Positions 1-10,639 of a stretch of 64,000 nt of DNA are shown here, piece by piece. How positions within the stretch are numbered: the first letter of the stretch is position 1; each line of letters starts with the position of its first letter. A model generated the notes under the pieces. The model saw only the letters and a program-made list of their open reading frames with translations, had not been told where the DNA came from and ran no database searches. This stretch comes from Temnopleurus reevesii. Taxonomy: Eukaryota; Echinodermata; Echinoidea; Temnopleuroida; Temnopleuridae. Made by a program: the position numbers and the translations under genes. Location: assembly GCA_036244855.1 (NCBI GenBank), contig BQKZ01000641.1:1-64000 (forward strand), read 5' to 3'.

Positions 1-429
1 TTTTATATCTCTTCCTTATTTCTTATGATCTATGGTAGTTGTTGCCTTTGCAATATAACCAACAACTAACTCTTGATAACAAGTGCAATTCTTCAAGCTC
101 AAATTACTATTTTTTGTTAGTAAATAGCAATTTTTCTATGTCCAGTCATTTCTCCTAATTTTGTTACTAATCATTACTAATTTGCAAGCAAACCAAGCAA
201 CTAATATCTATGAACAGTGGCTCTTATTCATTCAATATAAAATCAAGTTTCCTACAAGGCTTCAAAGAAAGATCTACTAGACAATCAATAATGACAGCTC
301 CAGAAGTCAATGAAATCCAAGTGTCATCCTGCAGATAAATTTGGATTAGTATTTGACCCGGTCCCCTTCCCTGTGTGGCAATGACCCAGGGTCTCAAATG
401 AAATCGTGACTTATTTAGAAATATCATTC
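1..429. other. AT-rich non-coding DNA
   Basis: No splice-bounded open frame, repeat family or RNA gene is visible. Short open frames here look random. Confidence 0.5.
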
Positions 430-600
430 AAAGGCATTGTGGCATAGTGGTAAATATCATGGCTTCTAATCAAAGGCTTATGACTTGAATCCGGTCATTC
501 CATGAACTTCCTTAGCATTGTGCTGCACTCAACCCAGGTGTTAAAGGGAAAGATTTCTTAATGCTTCATCAGCAGCACTGCAAGGCTATGTACATGTAAA
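430..600 (+). repeat. Diverged tRNA-derived SINE
   Basis: The head 'gtggcatagtggtaaatatc' resembles a tRNA A-box region, and 'gacttgaatccgg' sits where a B box would be. The body 'ttgtgctgcactcaacccag' is shared with the copies at 10.7, 14.2, 28.3 and 44.5 kb. The 3' half is degraded, so this is an old copy. Confidence 0.7.
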
Positions 601-1410
601 TGAATCCATTGTCTGGCCATGCAGTCAGTGAATTGAAATGAGTGGAAAAGGAGTTATTGTGTTATGAAACCTTTGTCTTATGAATAGGTTCAATTTTATG
701 CACATCTCTTTCAGGCGGGACTAAATACATCTAATTCCTCTAACATGCTAGTAACAAACTTCAATACTGATAAAATAAAATCAAAGAGAAATGTTAGGAA
801 TGAACAGATGAAGTGTCAAATCAAATACGTATTTTTAATATGAACCTTCAAAAACTACTTACTCCTTCCCTTCCCTCTGCCCTGCCCCTGCAAGCCCAAT
901 TTTACTCTTTTTTTCTTTCTCTTTTTCTCTTTCTATGTGTGAAAGCCTGAAAAGTCCCCTCACTTTTGATTTTTTAAATTCCCCCCCCCCTACATTAGCC
1001 TTATATATTACATGCATTTTCTTCACTAACCATAACATCAACTCCTACTTAGTTACCTACACATGACAAGCATCAGAAGTCTTCACTCTAACCCACATAA
1101 GAAACAAGTGGCAATGCTCAAGAAAATGTTGCATCTCTAACAAGTGACAGTACACTCGGCAGATGAAGAATTCAGACATCCCTCTCTGACTGAAATGGAA
1201 TTGGAAGGACTTGCTTTTTCTTGATCTTTTGACTTTCCCCAAAAAAACCCTCTTAAGATTCATATTGGAAAAGTAATTCAATTTCCATAATTGCACTCAA
1301 CTGGCTCATTCGTCAACCTGGATTTGGATGGAGAAGTACAGCAATCTGAAGAGTAGGAGGCACGTCTGAATGATTCTCAGCTCCGGAATTAGCATGCTAC
1401 ATATACTTCT
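601..1410. other. Non-coding DNA with a poly-C run
   Basis: No gene is visible. A pure C run lies at about 981-990, after pyrimidine-rich sequence at 860-940. Confidence 0.5.
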
Positions 1411-1543
1411 GGGGCTTGTAACATAGGGGAGATACGATAAATTGAAAATTAATCGTATCTCTATGGTACATGATTTTCCATAGACTTACGATTCATATTT
1501 ACCAAAAGTTTTAATTCCATCTTTTATGTTACAGCTCGGCCCC
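1411..1543. mobile_element. MITE family 2, copy a
   Basis: The left end 'ggggcttgtaacatag' is the approximate inverse of the right end 'gttacagctcggcccc'. The interior is itself partly self-complementary (the 'cgtatctctatgg' and 'ccatagacttacg' parts). Related copies lie at 5871 and 7624. It has no coding capacity, so it is a non-autonomous DNA element. The superfamily is not determined. Confidence 0.7.
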
Positions 1544-2017
1544 TGATCTGGCAAATTATCCTACTCCGAACCGCCTCGCACCCATTTGTAGTACCAATGC
1601 CATTAGCCCCCTATTTCATGTTTAAATTTTTTTTGATGAACAATAAAAACAAGATGTCATTTTTTTTTCTAAAATTAGTAAGCTATTTGTGTTAGCATGT
1701 CCAAATACTTTGCTTAGATGTTATCACTATAAAGCTAAGAACTATGTGATAATGGAGCGATCACTGGATCATATTTATTATGCTGAGCTTTTATGCAGTC
1801 TAACAAAGAATTGTGGCTCAGGATTTTCAGCTTCTTCTAATTTTTCAATCAAAGTTAGACCAGAAATCACCATAAAGCAGCGGCTGCTTTGTTTTCTCCT
1901 AAACATGCTCACTTTAATAATCTTGACTTTGGACATTGTAGAAGGGACTTTACTTCAGATATTAAAAAGAAGATATGCGTCTGCTCTAGAGCAAGCCATT
2001 TCACTTGGGTTATCGTA

Positions 2018-2905
2018 GACCAGTTTACACAAGTCTTGAGATTGTTTGCAGGTCGCACTAAAACCAAAGATCAGGAAAACTTTGGATAGTGCAGCACCAC
2101 CTATAGAGTCTGATATACAGTAATCTGAAGTGTGATGTGAAAGAATTGATGAGGGTCTAAGCTGGGGAGTGTTTCCCTGGCGCAAATAGGACATTCATGC
2201 TTCATTTAGCCACGACCTGATGAGCTCGTCTCATAAGGGTGGTGGGTTAACCCCTTCTATCTTAACAGGCTTCAGAACAAGTGTTATAGAACTAACCAAC
2301 ATAGAGCAAAACTGTATCAAGTAACACTCTGCAAATGAAAAGTGTGCAGTGCTCCTCTTGGCACTTAATAAAAACCTGAATTTGATCCTAATTTTTGTGA
2401 ATCTTCATCATTTCTATTTAAAATTGTACACCAGTTTATACAAATCTCAAGGTCGTTCGTAGGTTGGACTAAAACCAAAGATCAAGGAAAATTTAGATAG
2501 TGCAGCACCACTTATAGAGTCTGATGTACAGTAATCTGAAGGGTGATGTGGGAGAATTGATGAGGGTCTAAGCTTGGGAGCGTTTCCCTGGCATGAATGG
2601 GACGGTCATGCTTCATTTAGCCACGACCTGATGAGCTCATCCCAGGAAGCTGGTGGGTTAACCCGTTCAATCCTAAAAACGCTTCAGAATAATTGTTTAA
2701 ATTTGTGCAAATCTTGTATGTCTCCTGGTTTAAAATTATTCATAGCTCATTCAAGCGCCTTGAGCACTTAATCAAAATGGATAATGGCGCTCTATAAATC
2801 TCAGGTATTTTTATTATCATTATTATTATTATTATTATTATTATCATTATAGAACTAATCAATATAGAACAGAGCTATCTCAAATAACAATTGTGTAGTG
2901 GTACT
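2018..2905. repeat. Direct duplication, period about 411 bp
   Basis: Copy 1 begins at 2018 (gaccagtttacacaag) and copy 2 at about 2430 (caccagtttatacaa). Both then run through the same order of blocks: 'aaaaccaaagatca', 'agtgcagcaccac', 'catttagccacgacctgatg' and 'gtgggttaacc'. Copy 2 is longer because a SINE 3' fragment sits inside it. The two copies differ at many positions, so the duplication is old. Open frames in this stretch do not survive between the copies and are not supported as genes. Confidence 0.85.
2696..2852 (+). mobile_element. SINE 3' fragment inserted in the second duplicate
   Basis: This stretch is absent from the equivalent point of the first duplicate (about 2285). It carries the SINE-end phrase 'gcgccttgagcactta', then 'gcgctctataaatctcagg', and ends in a (TTA)n tail from about 2810. 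After it the duplicate resumes with 'atagaactaa'. It is a datable insertion, younger than the duplication. Confidence 0.75.
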
Positions 2906-3189
2906 GTACAGAATTTTCTGTTTTCTGCTTTCTAGCCACCTATTCAGACGAGGGATAAAGAAGAATAGAATCTAATGAAAAAATATGCTCTTTTAAACCA
3001 GTATCTTGAAGACTAGATGCCAATGAATAAAGAGAATTCATCCCGATTCTGATTTTAGGTTGGCAGGTATGTTCGATGGCACAGGGGTCCATTTCATAAT
3101 CCAGTGTTCCTATTGCATGATTAATCCTCCTCAGAGCCACATAATTAGAGCCTAGTAAGAAACTACCTTTTCTTATTCATCAACAAAGA

Positions 3190-3875
3190 ACATTCAAGTG
3201 TCTTGGTGAGTCTCTTCACCTTTGGCACAGAAACAATATTGATGTGAGACTTCTTATCATCTTCCATCGGTCAAAACTTCAGAAATCTATTCATTTCTCC
3301 CCCCCCCCATCTTCCTCTCCAGACTACCTTTGGCTATGACACCTGGCTTGCATGGTTATGTATCTTATTATCCATTGCCACCTCTCTTTTCACTTGAAGA
3401 ACTTGGGTATTTAGCTGTCCCTCATACAGATGGATAGAAATACTACAATAATATTTTGATCAGCATTAGAATTCATCAGCTTGCCTGGTATGCCTTTGTG
3501 CATCACAGTCAAATATTCAGAACACTTCTTATGAATCTGTCTAAAATAGTACATGCAAATAGATCGACAGTCATCATAGCTACATGATTGATTCCCAGAA
3601 AAACTTTTATCTAAATGAAAAAAAGAACATTCAAGTATATAGGTGAGTCTAGTAACCTTTGGCCCAGAAACAATATTGATGTGAGATATCTTATCAACCT
3701 CCATCGGTCAAAACTAAAAAATCTATTCATTTCTCCCCCTCTTCCTCTGTAGACTACATTTGGCTATGACCTGGCTTTCATGGTTATTCATCTTATTATC
3801 CCATACCTCTCCTCTTTTCACTTGAAGAACTTAGAACTTGTAGTGTAGAAACTCTTACAGATGGATCAAAGTTTT
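3190..3875. repeat. Direct duplication, period about 438 bp
   Basis: The first copy runs about 3190-3450 and the second about 3628-3875. Both contain 'agaaacaatattgatgtgag', 'catcggtcaaaact', 'tttggctatgac' and 'ttttcacttgaagaactt' in the same order. Indels and substitutions separate them. Neither copy holds a conserved open frame. Confidence 0.85.
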
Positions 3876-4921
3876 GTGATAACATTTTATTACGAACATT
3901 GTCTAACAATGTTGATGAGTAATTTGAGAAAAATCACAACTCAAGCTGTCTGGCATATTTATTCATATTAATTTGAATGAAAAAAATGTTTATTAAAGGA
4001 TGCAGGACTAAATAGAGTCACACATGCACTTTCAAGATAAAAAAAAATCATTGTCATAGGGAAAAAAATCCTAGACGTGCATCCAATAAAGTATTGTAGA
4101 GTTAATCTGTTTTTGAAGCACTGTATGAATTTCTCAACAAAGTTTTATTTGTCATCAAGTACTCAGTTTATTACCATTTAGCACCAAGAACTCTTTGTAT
4201 ATGAACAAAAAAATCTAGCCAATCTGGTTCAAGTATTTTGTTCCTATTCCTTTGATGAAAAATAAACTTTTAATATCATGAAGATTCTTTCCTTTTTGGA
4301 TGACCTGGAATGATCTTCAAACCTGACAAAACATCTCAGGAACCATCCTTCTCAAAACCAGAAATCAAGTGCCACACATCAGCTGTACCTTAGGAATCAG
4401 TTGACCTATATCACATGACCAAGTCTTGATCGAATGTGACATTTAGAACGTAAAAGATGACTTTATGTTGGAGCAACAATTCTGACTAGTTTCCCTCAAG
4501 AAGAGGTTGATATTATCGGACTGATCTGATATGAGCACATTTCCTTTATCATGTCAAGGGTAAAATACCAAAGAGCTAGAGTTACAGGAGTGACCCATAT
4601 TAAATTGATAATTTTTTGACATAGTACCCTCCCTGAGCAGAAATATTTGAACAGCAATATTAACAGTATAGCCAAAAAGCAAGTGTATTTGATTTTTGTT
4701 TATTTATTTTTTTCCATAGATTTGAACTTCAAGATTCGCTCAGTGTAAACAGACGTAGTTTCTGAATCTACGTTTCAAAGCCAAGACCAGGCCTCATTTA
4801 TCTTTCTCTCTTGTTCTATAGACTAAAGGACCTTGGTTGCCACCTGACACAAAGCGCTTGGAAGAACGTATTATCTATTAAAGAAGAATGTTCATTGCTA
4901 TAGCTGTGAATCTGCAGACCT
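3876..4921. other. Non-coding DNA, probable 3' flank or UTR of the minus-strand gene
   Basis: No coding exon is visible. On the minus strand this lies downstream of the terminal exon at 5104-5187. Overlapping AATAAA hexamers on that strand (plus-strand TTTATT at 4699-4704 and 4703-4708) are candidate polyadenylation signals. They would give a 3' UTR of about 400 bases including the MITE. The extent of the transcript is inferred. Confidence 0.35.
4699..4708 (-). promoter_or_regulatory. Candidate polyadenylation signals
   Basis: Two overlapping AATAAA hexamers lie on the minus strand, about 400 bases past the putative stop codon at 5104-5106. The motif is common in AT-rich DNA, so this is weak evidence. 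Confidence 0.25.
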
Positions 4922-4924
4922 TTA

Positions 4925-5103
4925 CGGGGTGTTGTTCAAAAGTTGCAATTGATCGCAAGTTGAAGTTGATTGGAACATGCCGACCAAAATCATTGTTTAA
5001 CGCGCATCATGTTAGAAACGTATATCATGCGCGAATGAAAATGCCCTATACAATTGCAACTGATTTGCAGTTGATAAATTAAAACTTTTGAACAACAACC
5101 CCC
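4925..5103. mobile_element. MITE family 1, copy a, at the stop codon
   Basis: The left end 'ggggtgttgttcaaaagtt' is matched in inverse by the right end 'aacttttgaacaacaaccccc'-like sequence, with AT-rich, self-complementary sequence between. The element is flanked on both sides by TTA (4922-4924 and 5104-5106), a likely 3 bp target duplication. TTA/TAA targets and G-rich ends fit PIF/Harbinger-type MITEs, which is inference. On the minus strand the inner TTA is the TAA stop of the adjacent exon. Confidence 0.8.
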
Positions 5104-5187
5104 TTACACTACTTTGTTAAAATGCATTAGCTGTGAATTCATCTCACTGGAGCTGGAAGCATTGGGCAATATCTCCTTCACCACTCT
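5104..5187 (-). CDS. Putative terminal exon of coiled-coil protein gene
   Basis: After a good 3' splice site on the minus strand (pyrimidine-rich, ending TTTCAG at 5188) one frame stays open for 27 codons: RVVKEILPNA, a four-serine run, EMNSQLMHFNKVV, then TAA. It is phase 0, matching the phase 0 donor of the exon at 5662-5751. The other two frames stop quickly. The tail is polar and Ser/Asn-rich, with no recognisable domain. The stop codon is exactly the TTA target site of the MITE next door. A GTAGTG two codons before the stop could instead serve as a donor to an exon further downstream, which I did not find. Confidence 0.55.
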   Translation of the reverse strand, partial: RVVKEILPNASSSSEMNSQLMHFNKVV

Positions 5188-5464
5188 CTGAAACACAAAT
5201 GGAAACAAGCCAGTACAAGTTCACAAACACCCTCTTGTGGCTTTGATGTGGCCACTTCCAAACGACAACAAAACTGGGCCAAAAAAAATGAACTCCCAAA
5301 TCTAGCTGTCACAATGGCTATAACAAACAAAAGAAAAGAGCTTCCCTCTCATTCTGCAAAAATGGTTGACATCTGTTCTACATTAATTTGCAGAATAGCT
5401 GGGAGGTAAATCCCTTTTGTGTGAGAGAGCAGTTGTAATGTCTTGAATAGGAATTTTCTTCTTA

Positions 5465-5624
5465 GTGGGTGTTGTTCAAAATCAACTGCAATCCAATTGC
5501 AACGCGCATTTTCATTCGCGCATGGTACGCGCATTTAACAAGATGCACATGAAACAATGAATTTGATTGGCATATTCCGATCAACTGCAACTTGCGATTA
5601 ATTGCAACTTTTGAATAACACCCC
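5465..5624. mobile_element. MITE family 1, copy b, in the last intron
   Basis: It lies between the two 3'-most exons. Its left end 'gggtgttgttcaaaa' is mirrored by the right end 'tgcaacttttgaataacacc'. The core holds 'attttcattcgcgcatg', matching the 'catgcgcgaatgaaaat' core of copy a in opposite orientation, so the two copies are inverted relative to each other or the element is nearly symmetrical. Confidence 0.8.
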
Positions 5625-5661
5625 TAAGTCCAATTTCTTTAAATGAAGATATTTAGCTAAC

Positions 5662-5751
5662 CTTCAACTCTAGCTGCTTGTTAGATACCACCACATTACA
5701 GTTCTCTCTCTCCACATCACTAAGACCAGTGTCAGTTGATGATAGTCCATT
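5662..5751 (-). CDS. Internal exon of coiled-coil protein gene
   Basis: This 90-base, 30-codon exon is phase 0 at both ends. The acceptor is CGACCACAG after a TTTTCTCCCTC tract and the donor is AAG/GTTAGC. It reads NGLSSTDTGLSDVERENC, then NVVVSNKQLELK. The first part is Ser/Thr/Asp-rich and probably a flexible linker. The end is helical and charged. No family is recognised. Its phase fits the exon at 6427-6624 upstream and that at 5104-5187 downstream. Confidence 0.7.
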
Positions 5752-5870
5752 CTGTGGTCGAGGGAGAAAACAATATACCAATTATGGCAAAATAGAGTGA
5801 AAGAACTTTGGCAAATTGGTACATATCATAACCATTATCTTGAAACATCACATAACAATTTCAAAATGAC

Positions 5871-6022
5871 CAGGGGCCAGTAACATAAAAGAGATGTAAT
5901 CATTTTTTGTGATCAATTGCAAACTTTAGTACGATTTCCCATAGCCTTGCGATTGATATCAATCATACGATTGATCAAACGATTGATCGGAAATCTTTAT
6001 ATTTCTTAAGGAGCCCAGGGCA
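5871..6022. mobile_element. MITE family 2, copy b (diverged)
   Basis: The left end 'ggggccagtaacataaaaga' matches the ends of the copies at 1411 and 7624. The interior repeats the 'cgattgat' phrase in both orientations. The right end 'ggagcccaggg' is degraded. It sits in the intron between the exons at 5662 and 6427. Confidence 0.55.
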
Positions 6023-6426
6023 TAATGGTGGAAAGTTTCAATAAATTGCAGATCATCTACATGTACAAGTCATATCTAGAATAAAATGCCCATTTTCATG
6101 GTTTGTGCTCCTAACAAAATATGTGAATAACTATGGTGCAACTTTCAATTGATCGCAACTTTCTAGCAACCCACACAAAAAATTGTGTTAGCTTCTATAA
6201 CCTGTTAGAGCATTCTAATTACGTGTTTCCCAAGTTGACGATGTACTGGTTTCTATTCAATCTATTCCATTTTGAATAATGTTAATGAGAATGGGTGGTA
6301 GTATTAACTAACCCATTGACTACTGGTACCCGGTAGGCCTTGCACCAAGTCTTGTGACATGGGAATTACAGAATTCAGTTAATAGAGATATGGCCATCAA
6401 GACACCGTAGTACAAATCATCATTAC

Positions 6427-6624
6427 CTGTAACCGTTTACAACTCTCTGCGTTATCACACAGTGAGTCTACGCTGCTAGCACTTCTCAATCGTATCACCT
6501 CCTCCTGTAGAGCTTCTAACTGAGCATTGCACGACTTGTTCTCTGCTACAGCGCCCTCTAACTGCTTCTCCAGAGACGAGCGGGCCTCACGCTCCTGCAT
6601 CAGCTCCCGCATTGTTGTCTCTTT
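6427..6624 (-). CDS. Coiled-coil exon of unidentified protein
   Basis: This 198-base, 66-codon exon is phase 0 at both ends. The acceptor is TTTTTGTAATTTCAG and the donor CAG/GTAATG. It begins KETTMRELMQEREARSSLEK and ends SSVDSLCDNAESCKRLQ. Residues 18, 22, 25, 29, 32, 36, 39, 43 and 46 (L, L, A, N, C, L, L, V, L) follow an uninterrupted 4-3 heptad spacing. This indicates a parallel-type coiled coil of about 30 residues or more, with a polar Asn in one core position. Base composition is clearly less AT-rich than the surroundings. The EREAR...LEKQL phrase is seen in many coiled coils, including C-terminal coiled coils of Ski/Sno/Dac-type corepressors. That is a hypothesis only, and centrosomal, Golgi or cytoskeletal coiled-coil proteins are equally possible. 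Confidence 0.85.
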
Positions 6625-7189
6625 CTGAAATTACAAAAAGGATTTGTTTTATTTTAAACGATTGCAAAAAATTAAGCAAATTAGTCTTAAACGATATTTA
6701 ACATGCAATCAGTAAAAAGAGACCACTGGGTGCAAAGTGCCATGGTAGTAAAGGAAATAAAATTTCCTTGACTTCCCCAGATTTTCCACTTATTTTATTT
6801 TTACTGCTCCTTTTTTTATTTCCATGCTAGGCAGGAAAAACTGACGAGTGTAAAGTCTTAAATGCTTATATAACTTGTGTATAGTAGCTTCAGATGTTTG
6901 CATACATACAAAATCAGTTAGCACCAAGGGTTAATCCTTTCAAAAAATTCACAAACAGGTAATTGCACAAAAGAAGAAGGGTTTCCCCCAACATATTTAC
7001 ATGAATGTGGTGAAAAAAGACAAATCTGCTGAACATCCAAACAAAGGCAATTAACAATGAAATTGGAGTTCATCAAAATTTGATGAAACACTGATTCTCT
7101 TTGGAGGTCCCAGAGCAGAATTCATTCATACAGAAACGCATCTCCAAGTTCCATTCCACTTTCATCCAAATGACCGTGAACTTCTCACC

Positions 7190-7560
7190 TACATTAACGG
7201 TAAACTGATCAAATGATTTCCCTATTCCCTCCAGATGTCATTACCCAATCACAATGCCCCTTCCAAACTCGGACTGACAGCCCCCCTCCTAGCGGCAATA
7301 GCCGAAGACAGATGAAGATCTAAGGCGTTGTGATCTGGAAACGTGAGAGGTAAATTTGTGGTCCTTAGGGGGAGGGAGATTCATGCTTCTTAACTTCCGC
7401 TGGTTAAGCGCTCCTCCCATCCCAAAATGAGGATGGTGTCTCCCAACTTGGCTTGCAACTCTTGACCAATCGGCAAGTTTCTCACCTAGAATTCGCGTAT
7501 ATGTTACCATGACAACTCAGTGTCTGTGGCACTTTGTCAAGAGCTTTGGAGTGTCAAGGT
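7190..7560. promoter_or_regulatory. Candidate conserved non-coding island with X-box-like site
   Basis: This stretch has higher complexity and is less AT-rich than its flanks. No frame has splice borders. It carries 'gttaccatgacaac' at 7503-7516, an imperfect RFX X-box palindrome. Enhancer function is inferred from composition and motif alone. Confidence 0.3.
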
Positions 7561-7623
7561 TTTGTTCACAGACAATAACTAACCACCTTGAAAGCTTTAT
7601 GTAACAAAATGGCTGAATTACTC

Positions 7624-7765
7624 AGGGTCCTGTTACATAGAGGTCTGCGATTCATCATTAAATTATGAAAATGGCCAATGGAGATCAATAGACTGAGAAG
7701 TAACCTATGACGATTGCTCTTCTAAATTAGTGATTTATCACAAACCTTTATGTTACAGGACCTGG
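7624..7765. mobile_element. MITE family 2, copy c
   Basis: The left end 'agggtcctgttacatagagg' is mirrored by the right end 'cctttatgttacaggacct'. This is the best-preserved pair of terminal inverted repeats of the family in the window. No coding capacity. Confidence 0.75.
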
Positions 7766-8259
7766 TATCCATCCTTTCAGTAAGTAATGAAGATTCATTT
7801 TTTCATTTAAAATGTATGCCAAATATACTATGTCCTGTGGGCAATCATTTCTGCCCATACTAATACAAATGTTGCTAAAAATTGGTAATAGTTAGTAAGG
7901 AGAAAATCATGGACCAGCAGACCTGATTATCAGGGTAGCTAAAGTAAATATTTATTGATTTATTTACATACATTAGAATTTCTTTTTGGCTCTGAATAAA
8001 TGTAACCATGAGATCATCTTTACAAAGTCACAGAAATAATAAAATTCAATAATCTCATAAGCTTAAGGCCAATCACATTTGACGGAGATTAACATATCAT
8101 GACAGAAATTTAATTCCTTGCAATTGTTTGTTTTTACATCATTAACAAAATATTACTTTTCCTCATACACTATAGAAATCATAGAATCACACTCGTCATC
8201 AGACATCTAATCAAATCACAAAAATTACAGTCCATACAAAAATCAGCCATCAACAGAAA
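7766..8259. other. AT-rich intronic DNA
   Basis: No repeat family or exon is visible. Confidence 0.4.
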
Positions 8260-8470
8260 TGATCCCCAGGCCTCTAGTCCGGCCGAAGCCAGTTTGACAC
8301 CCATCCCGGCCACAGAGGTTAACATTTCATTTCATCTATTGATAATTCATGGCCGAGGGCATTAGCTGAACCTCGCCTGGTAATTGGGGGAAGCAGAGTT
8401 TACGATGGTGTGAGTCAGAGGAGAGGGAAGTCCTGGGGAATGCCGCAGAGGGAACATCCTTCCCTCATTT
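8260..8470. promoter_or_regulatory. Candidate conserved non-coding island
   Basis: A block of balanced composition with no simple repeats contains 'ctagtccggccgaagccag' and 'catggccgagggcattag'. It stands out from AT-rich flanks and has no exon signature. Regulatory role is inferred. Confidence 0.25.
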
Positions 8471-9507
8471 TCTATCCTTGTTAACTTTTATTTTATTTGA
8501 TCTTGAGGGATGAAACAGACTATATCTATATCTAAGATAATTGATGAATGGTACTCAGTAATTGCTATGCAGTTCTCTTTTAGAATGCATAATAGAATAT
8601 AACATTAAATATTTGAATTACTTTGATTGTATATTCCAGAAAAATGGATTGCATAGAACAACTGTTCCTGCTTTATCCCTCCTAGAATCTTTCGAAAATA
8701 AACTGCTCTTCACAATCATATCTCTTCTTTTCATTCATAATCAAACTCTAAATGAGTGAATTGTGAAATGTGAATGTGCATTAGTTAACTTCTAAATAAT
8801 GTCTCCACAATTGTAAAAACCTCAGAGTCTTGGAAAAAGGAAAGCTTTCTTTGCTATAATTTCTGTACTTCGCAACCATTGCCCCCTCTGTAAACCCCAT
8901 GAAATGATTTCATAGCAAATCTATCTACTTAGTAACATGAATGAAGTATAAAAATATGAAGCATAAAACTGTCTTTCATCATCAAACTTCTTGATTAATT
9001 TTGAAGAAGGAATAGATAAAACTTAAATGGCATGAAACAAATTTCCTCCATCTTTCTATTTTCATAAAATGTTATAATCTAATAGCTTGATGAGTGAAAA
9101 TGCATCTAATCTGTCCTTGATAATATTACATAGTTTGTCTAGAGAGTTCTCGCCTTGACACAGCGCCCTCAGGGGGTAGCGTGGCATTCATTGCGCGTCT
9201 ACCGTTCCAATACTGACATGATTGATTCTATTTTAGATAACAGCTTGTTCGTAATTTCATATTTCGAGATTAATTCTTCACCCTCCCAGCTCGTTATGCT
9301 GAATCTGGAACGATTATCACATTTCATTGTTTCTTTTGTTTTCTGCAGCTGACAATTAGCAGCTCTCCGATTGCATCTGTTTGAGGAGATTTTGGGGAGA
9401 TTTTGTCGTGATTTGGGGGAGAAAATCAATTTGGTTGTTATTGTTTGTGTTTGTCCTAAGGCAATCATGTGTAGATGACACCATAGCTGTCACATTAGAG
9501 GAGATGA
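8471..9507. other. Intronic DNA without recognised elements
   Basis: Mostly AT-rich. A small block at 9140-9200 ('cagcgccctcagggggtag') has balanced composition. No exon could be supported. Confidence 0.4.
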
Positions 9508-9562
9508 GAGCATCGGGTGTCAGAGATCCGCAAACAAAGGAACATCAGGCCGTAAGAGAAAT
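9508..9562 (+). repeat. Short direct repeat, distal copy
   Basis: The phrase 'gatccgcaaacaaaggaaca' preceded by 'gtgtcag' recurs at 10795 and again at 10856. All three copies keep the same frame (GVRDPQTKEHQ), but no splice sites flank it and the later copies soon reach a stop, so I do not call an exon. The copies bracket the fold-back element at 9717-10556. Confidence 0.6.
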
Positions 9563-9716
9563 ATTATACTCCCCACTTTAAAGTCCTCGATCAGCTTGAC
9601 TGAATTTGCACATGCCTACATTGTGCCTCAACCGAGAACTAAGATGACGAACAATACAAATATAGATGATTGAAAATTACACTTAACTTCGGTATTGCAC
9701 AAATTCATGTTCAAAC

Positions 9717-10556
9717 TTTTTGTCCACCCCCTAACAAATACGGCCGGGAAGGACAACTCTGCGGGGGATGAAAAACTTGATGACGACATGTTGTGTGCTG
9801 TTGTCTTGATTCACTTCAGTGACTTACACAGTTTACTTATGTATTTGCTGAAAATAGTCACTACATTGATACAAAAAATCGCTAAGAATACAAAAATTAA
9901 AGCTCATATGTGTCTGAAAATTGCATAAGGATGAGCTCAGATAGTGAGAGATTTGGTATAATTAACATTTATGATACTTCGTCAAATAAAATTCCTTAAA
10001 ACGTGATTTAAATTTTAAATTTGATGTTCACTCTTGAAATGAGCCGTCGTAATTTATTCAGGATAGAAATGACAGAGCAAGTTAATCTGTAAAGAATGTA
10101 AAGTAAATATAATGAAGCGATCGTGATGAATAGCGCGTACAAGCATGAAAAGCAAGGACTGAATAGAATTCCTAGGAGGCGCAGATTCAATGAACAATGG
10201 TAGTGCTGATTGGTGAATAAATTATGGACACCGGCAAATTATGTTGTAAAGTGATCGCAATATTAGGTATTTTCGGCCCGATTTATGCAATATGATTTAG
10301 AGAGTGTGCATAAAACTATATCCAGGTCTATCTCTCATTAGTTATCTAAGCACATCATATATAATTTTTTTTAACTGGATACAGGTTCTTAATAACTTAT
10401 AGGCGATTTTATGCATCAATGTAAGATTTACTTTCATCAGATACATAAGTAAACTGTGTAAATCAATGAAGTGAAGCGAGACAACGGCACACAACATGTC
10501 GTCATCACATTTTCAACCCCCTGCATTGCTAGCGACTTGGGAGGGGCGGACAAATA
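9717..10556. mobile_element. Fold-back element with long terminal inverted repeats
   Basis: The arms at about 9717-9885 and 10402-10556 are inverted copies. The inner 90 bases match closely (the left reads 'gatgacgacatgttgtgtgc', and the right carries its complement at 10486-10505), followed by 'ttacacagtttacttatgta' and its complement. The spacer of about 515 bases is AT-rich with no transposase. It is probably a non-autonomous DNA transposon. Family and target duplication are not determined. Confidence 0.75.
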
Positions 10557-10639
10557 ATATTTAGTGTCTTTTATTATGGTAACGAGAGAGATTGTGAAAT
10601 TCAGTCATCTGAATTTATGCTATATGTATATTAATCCCT

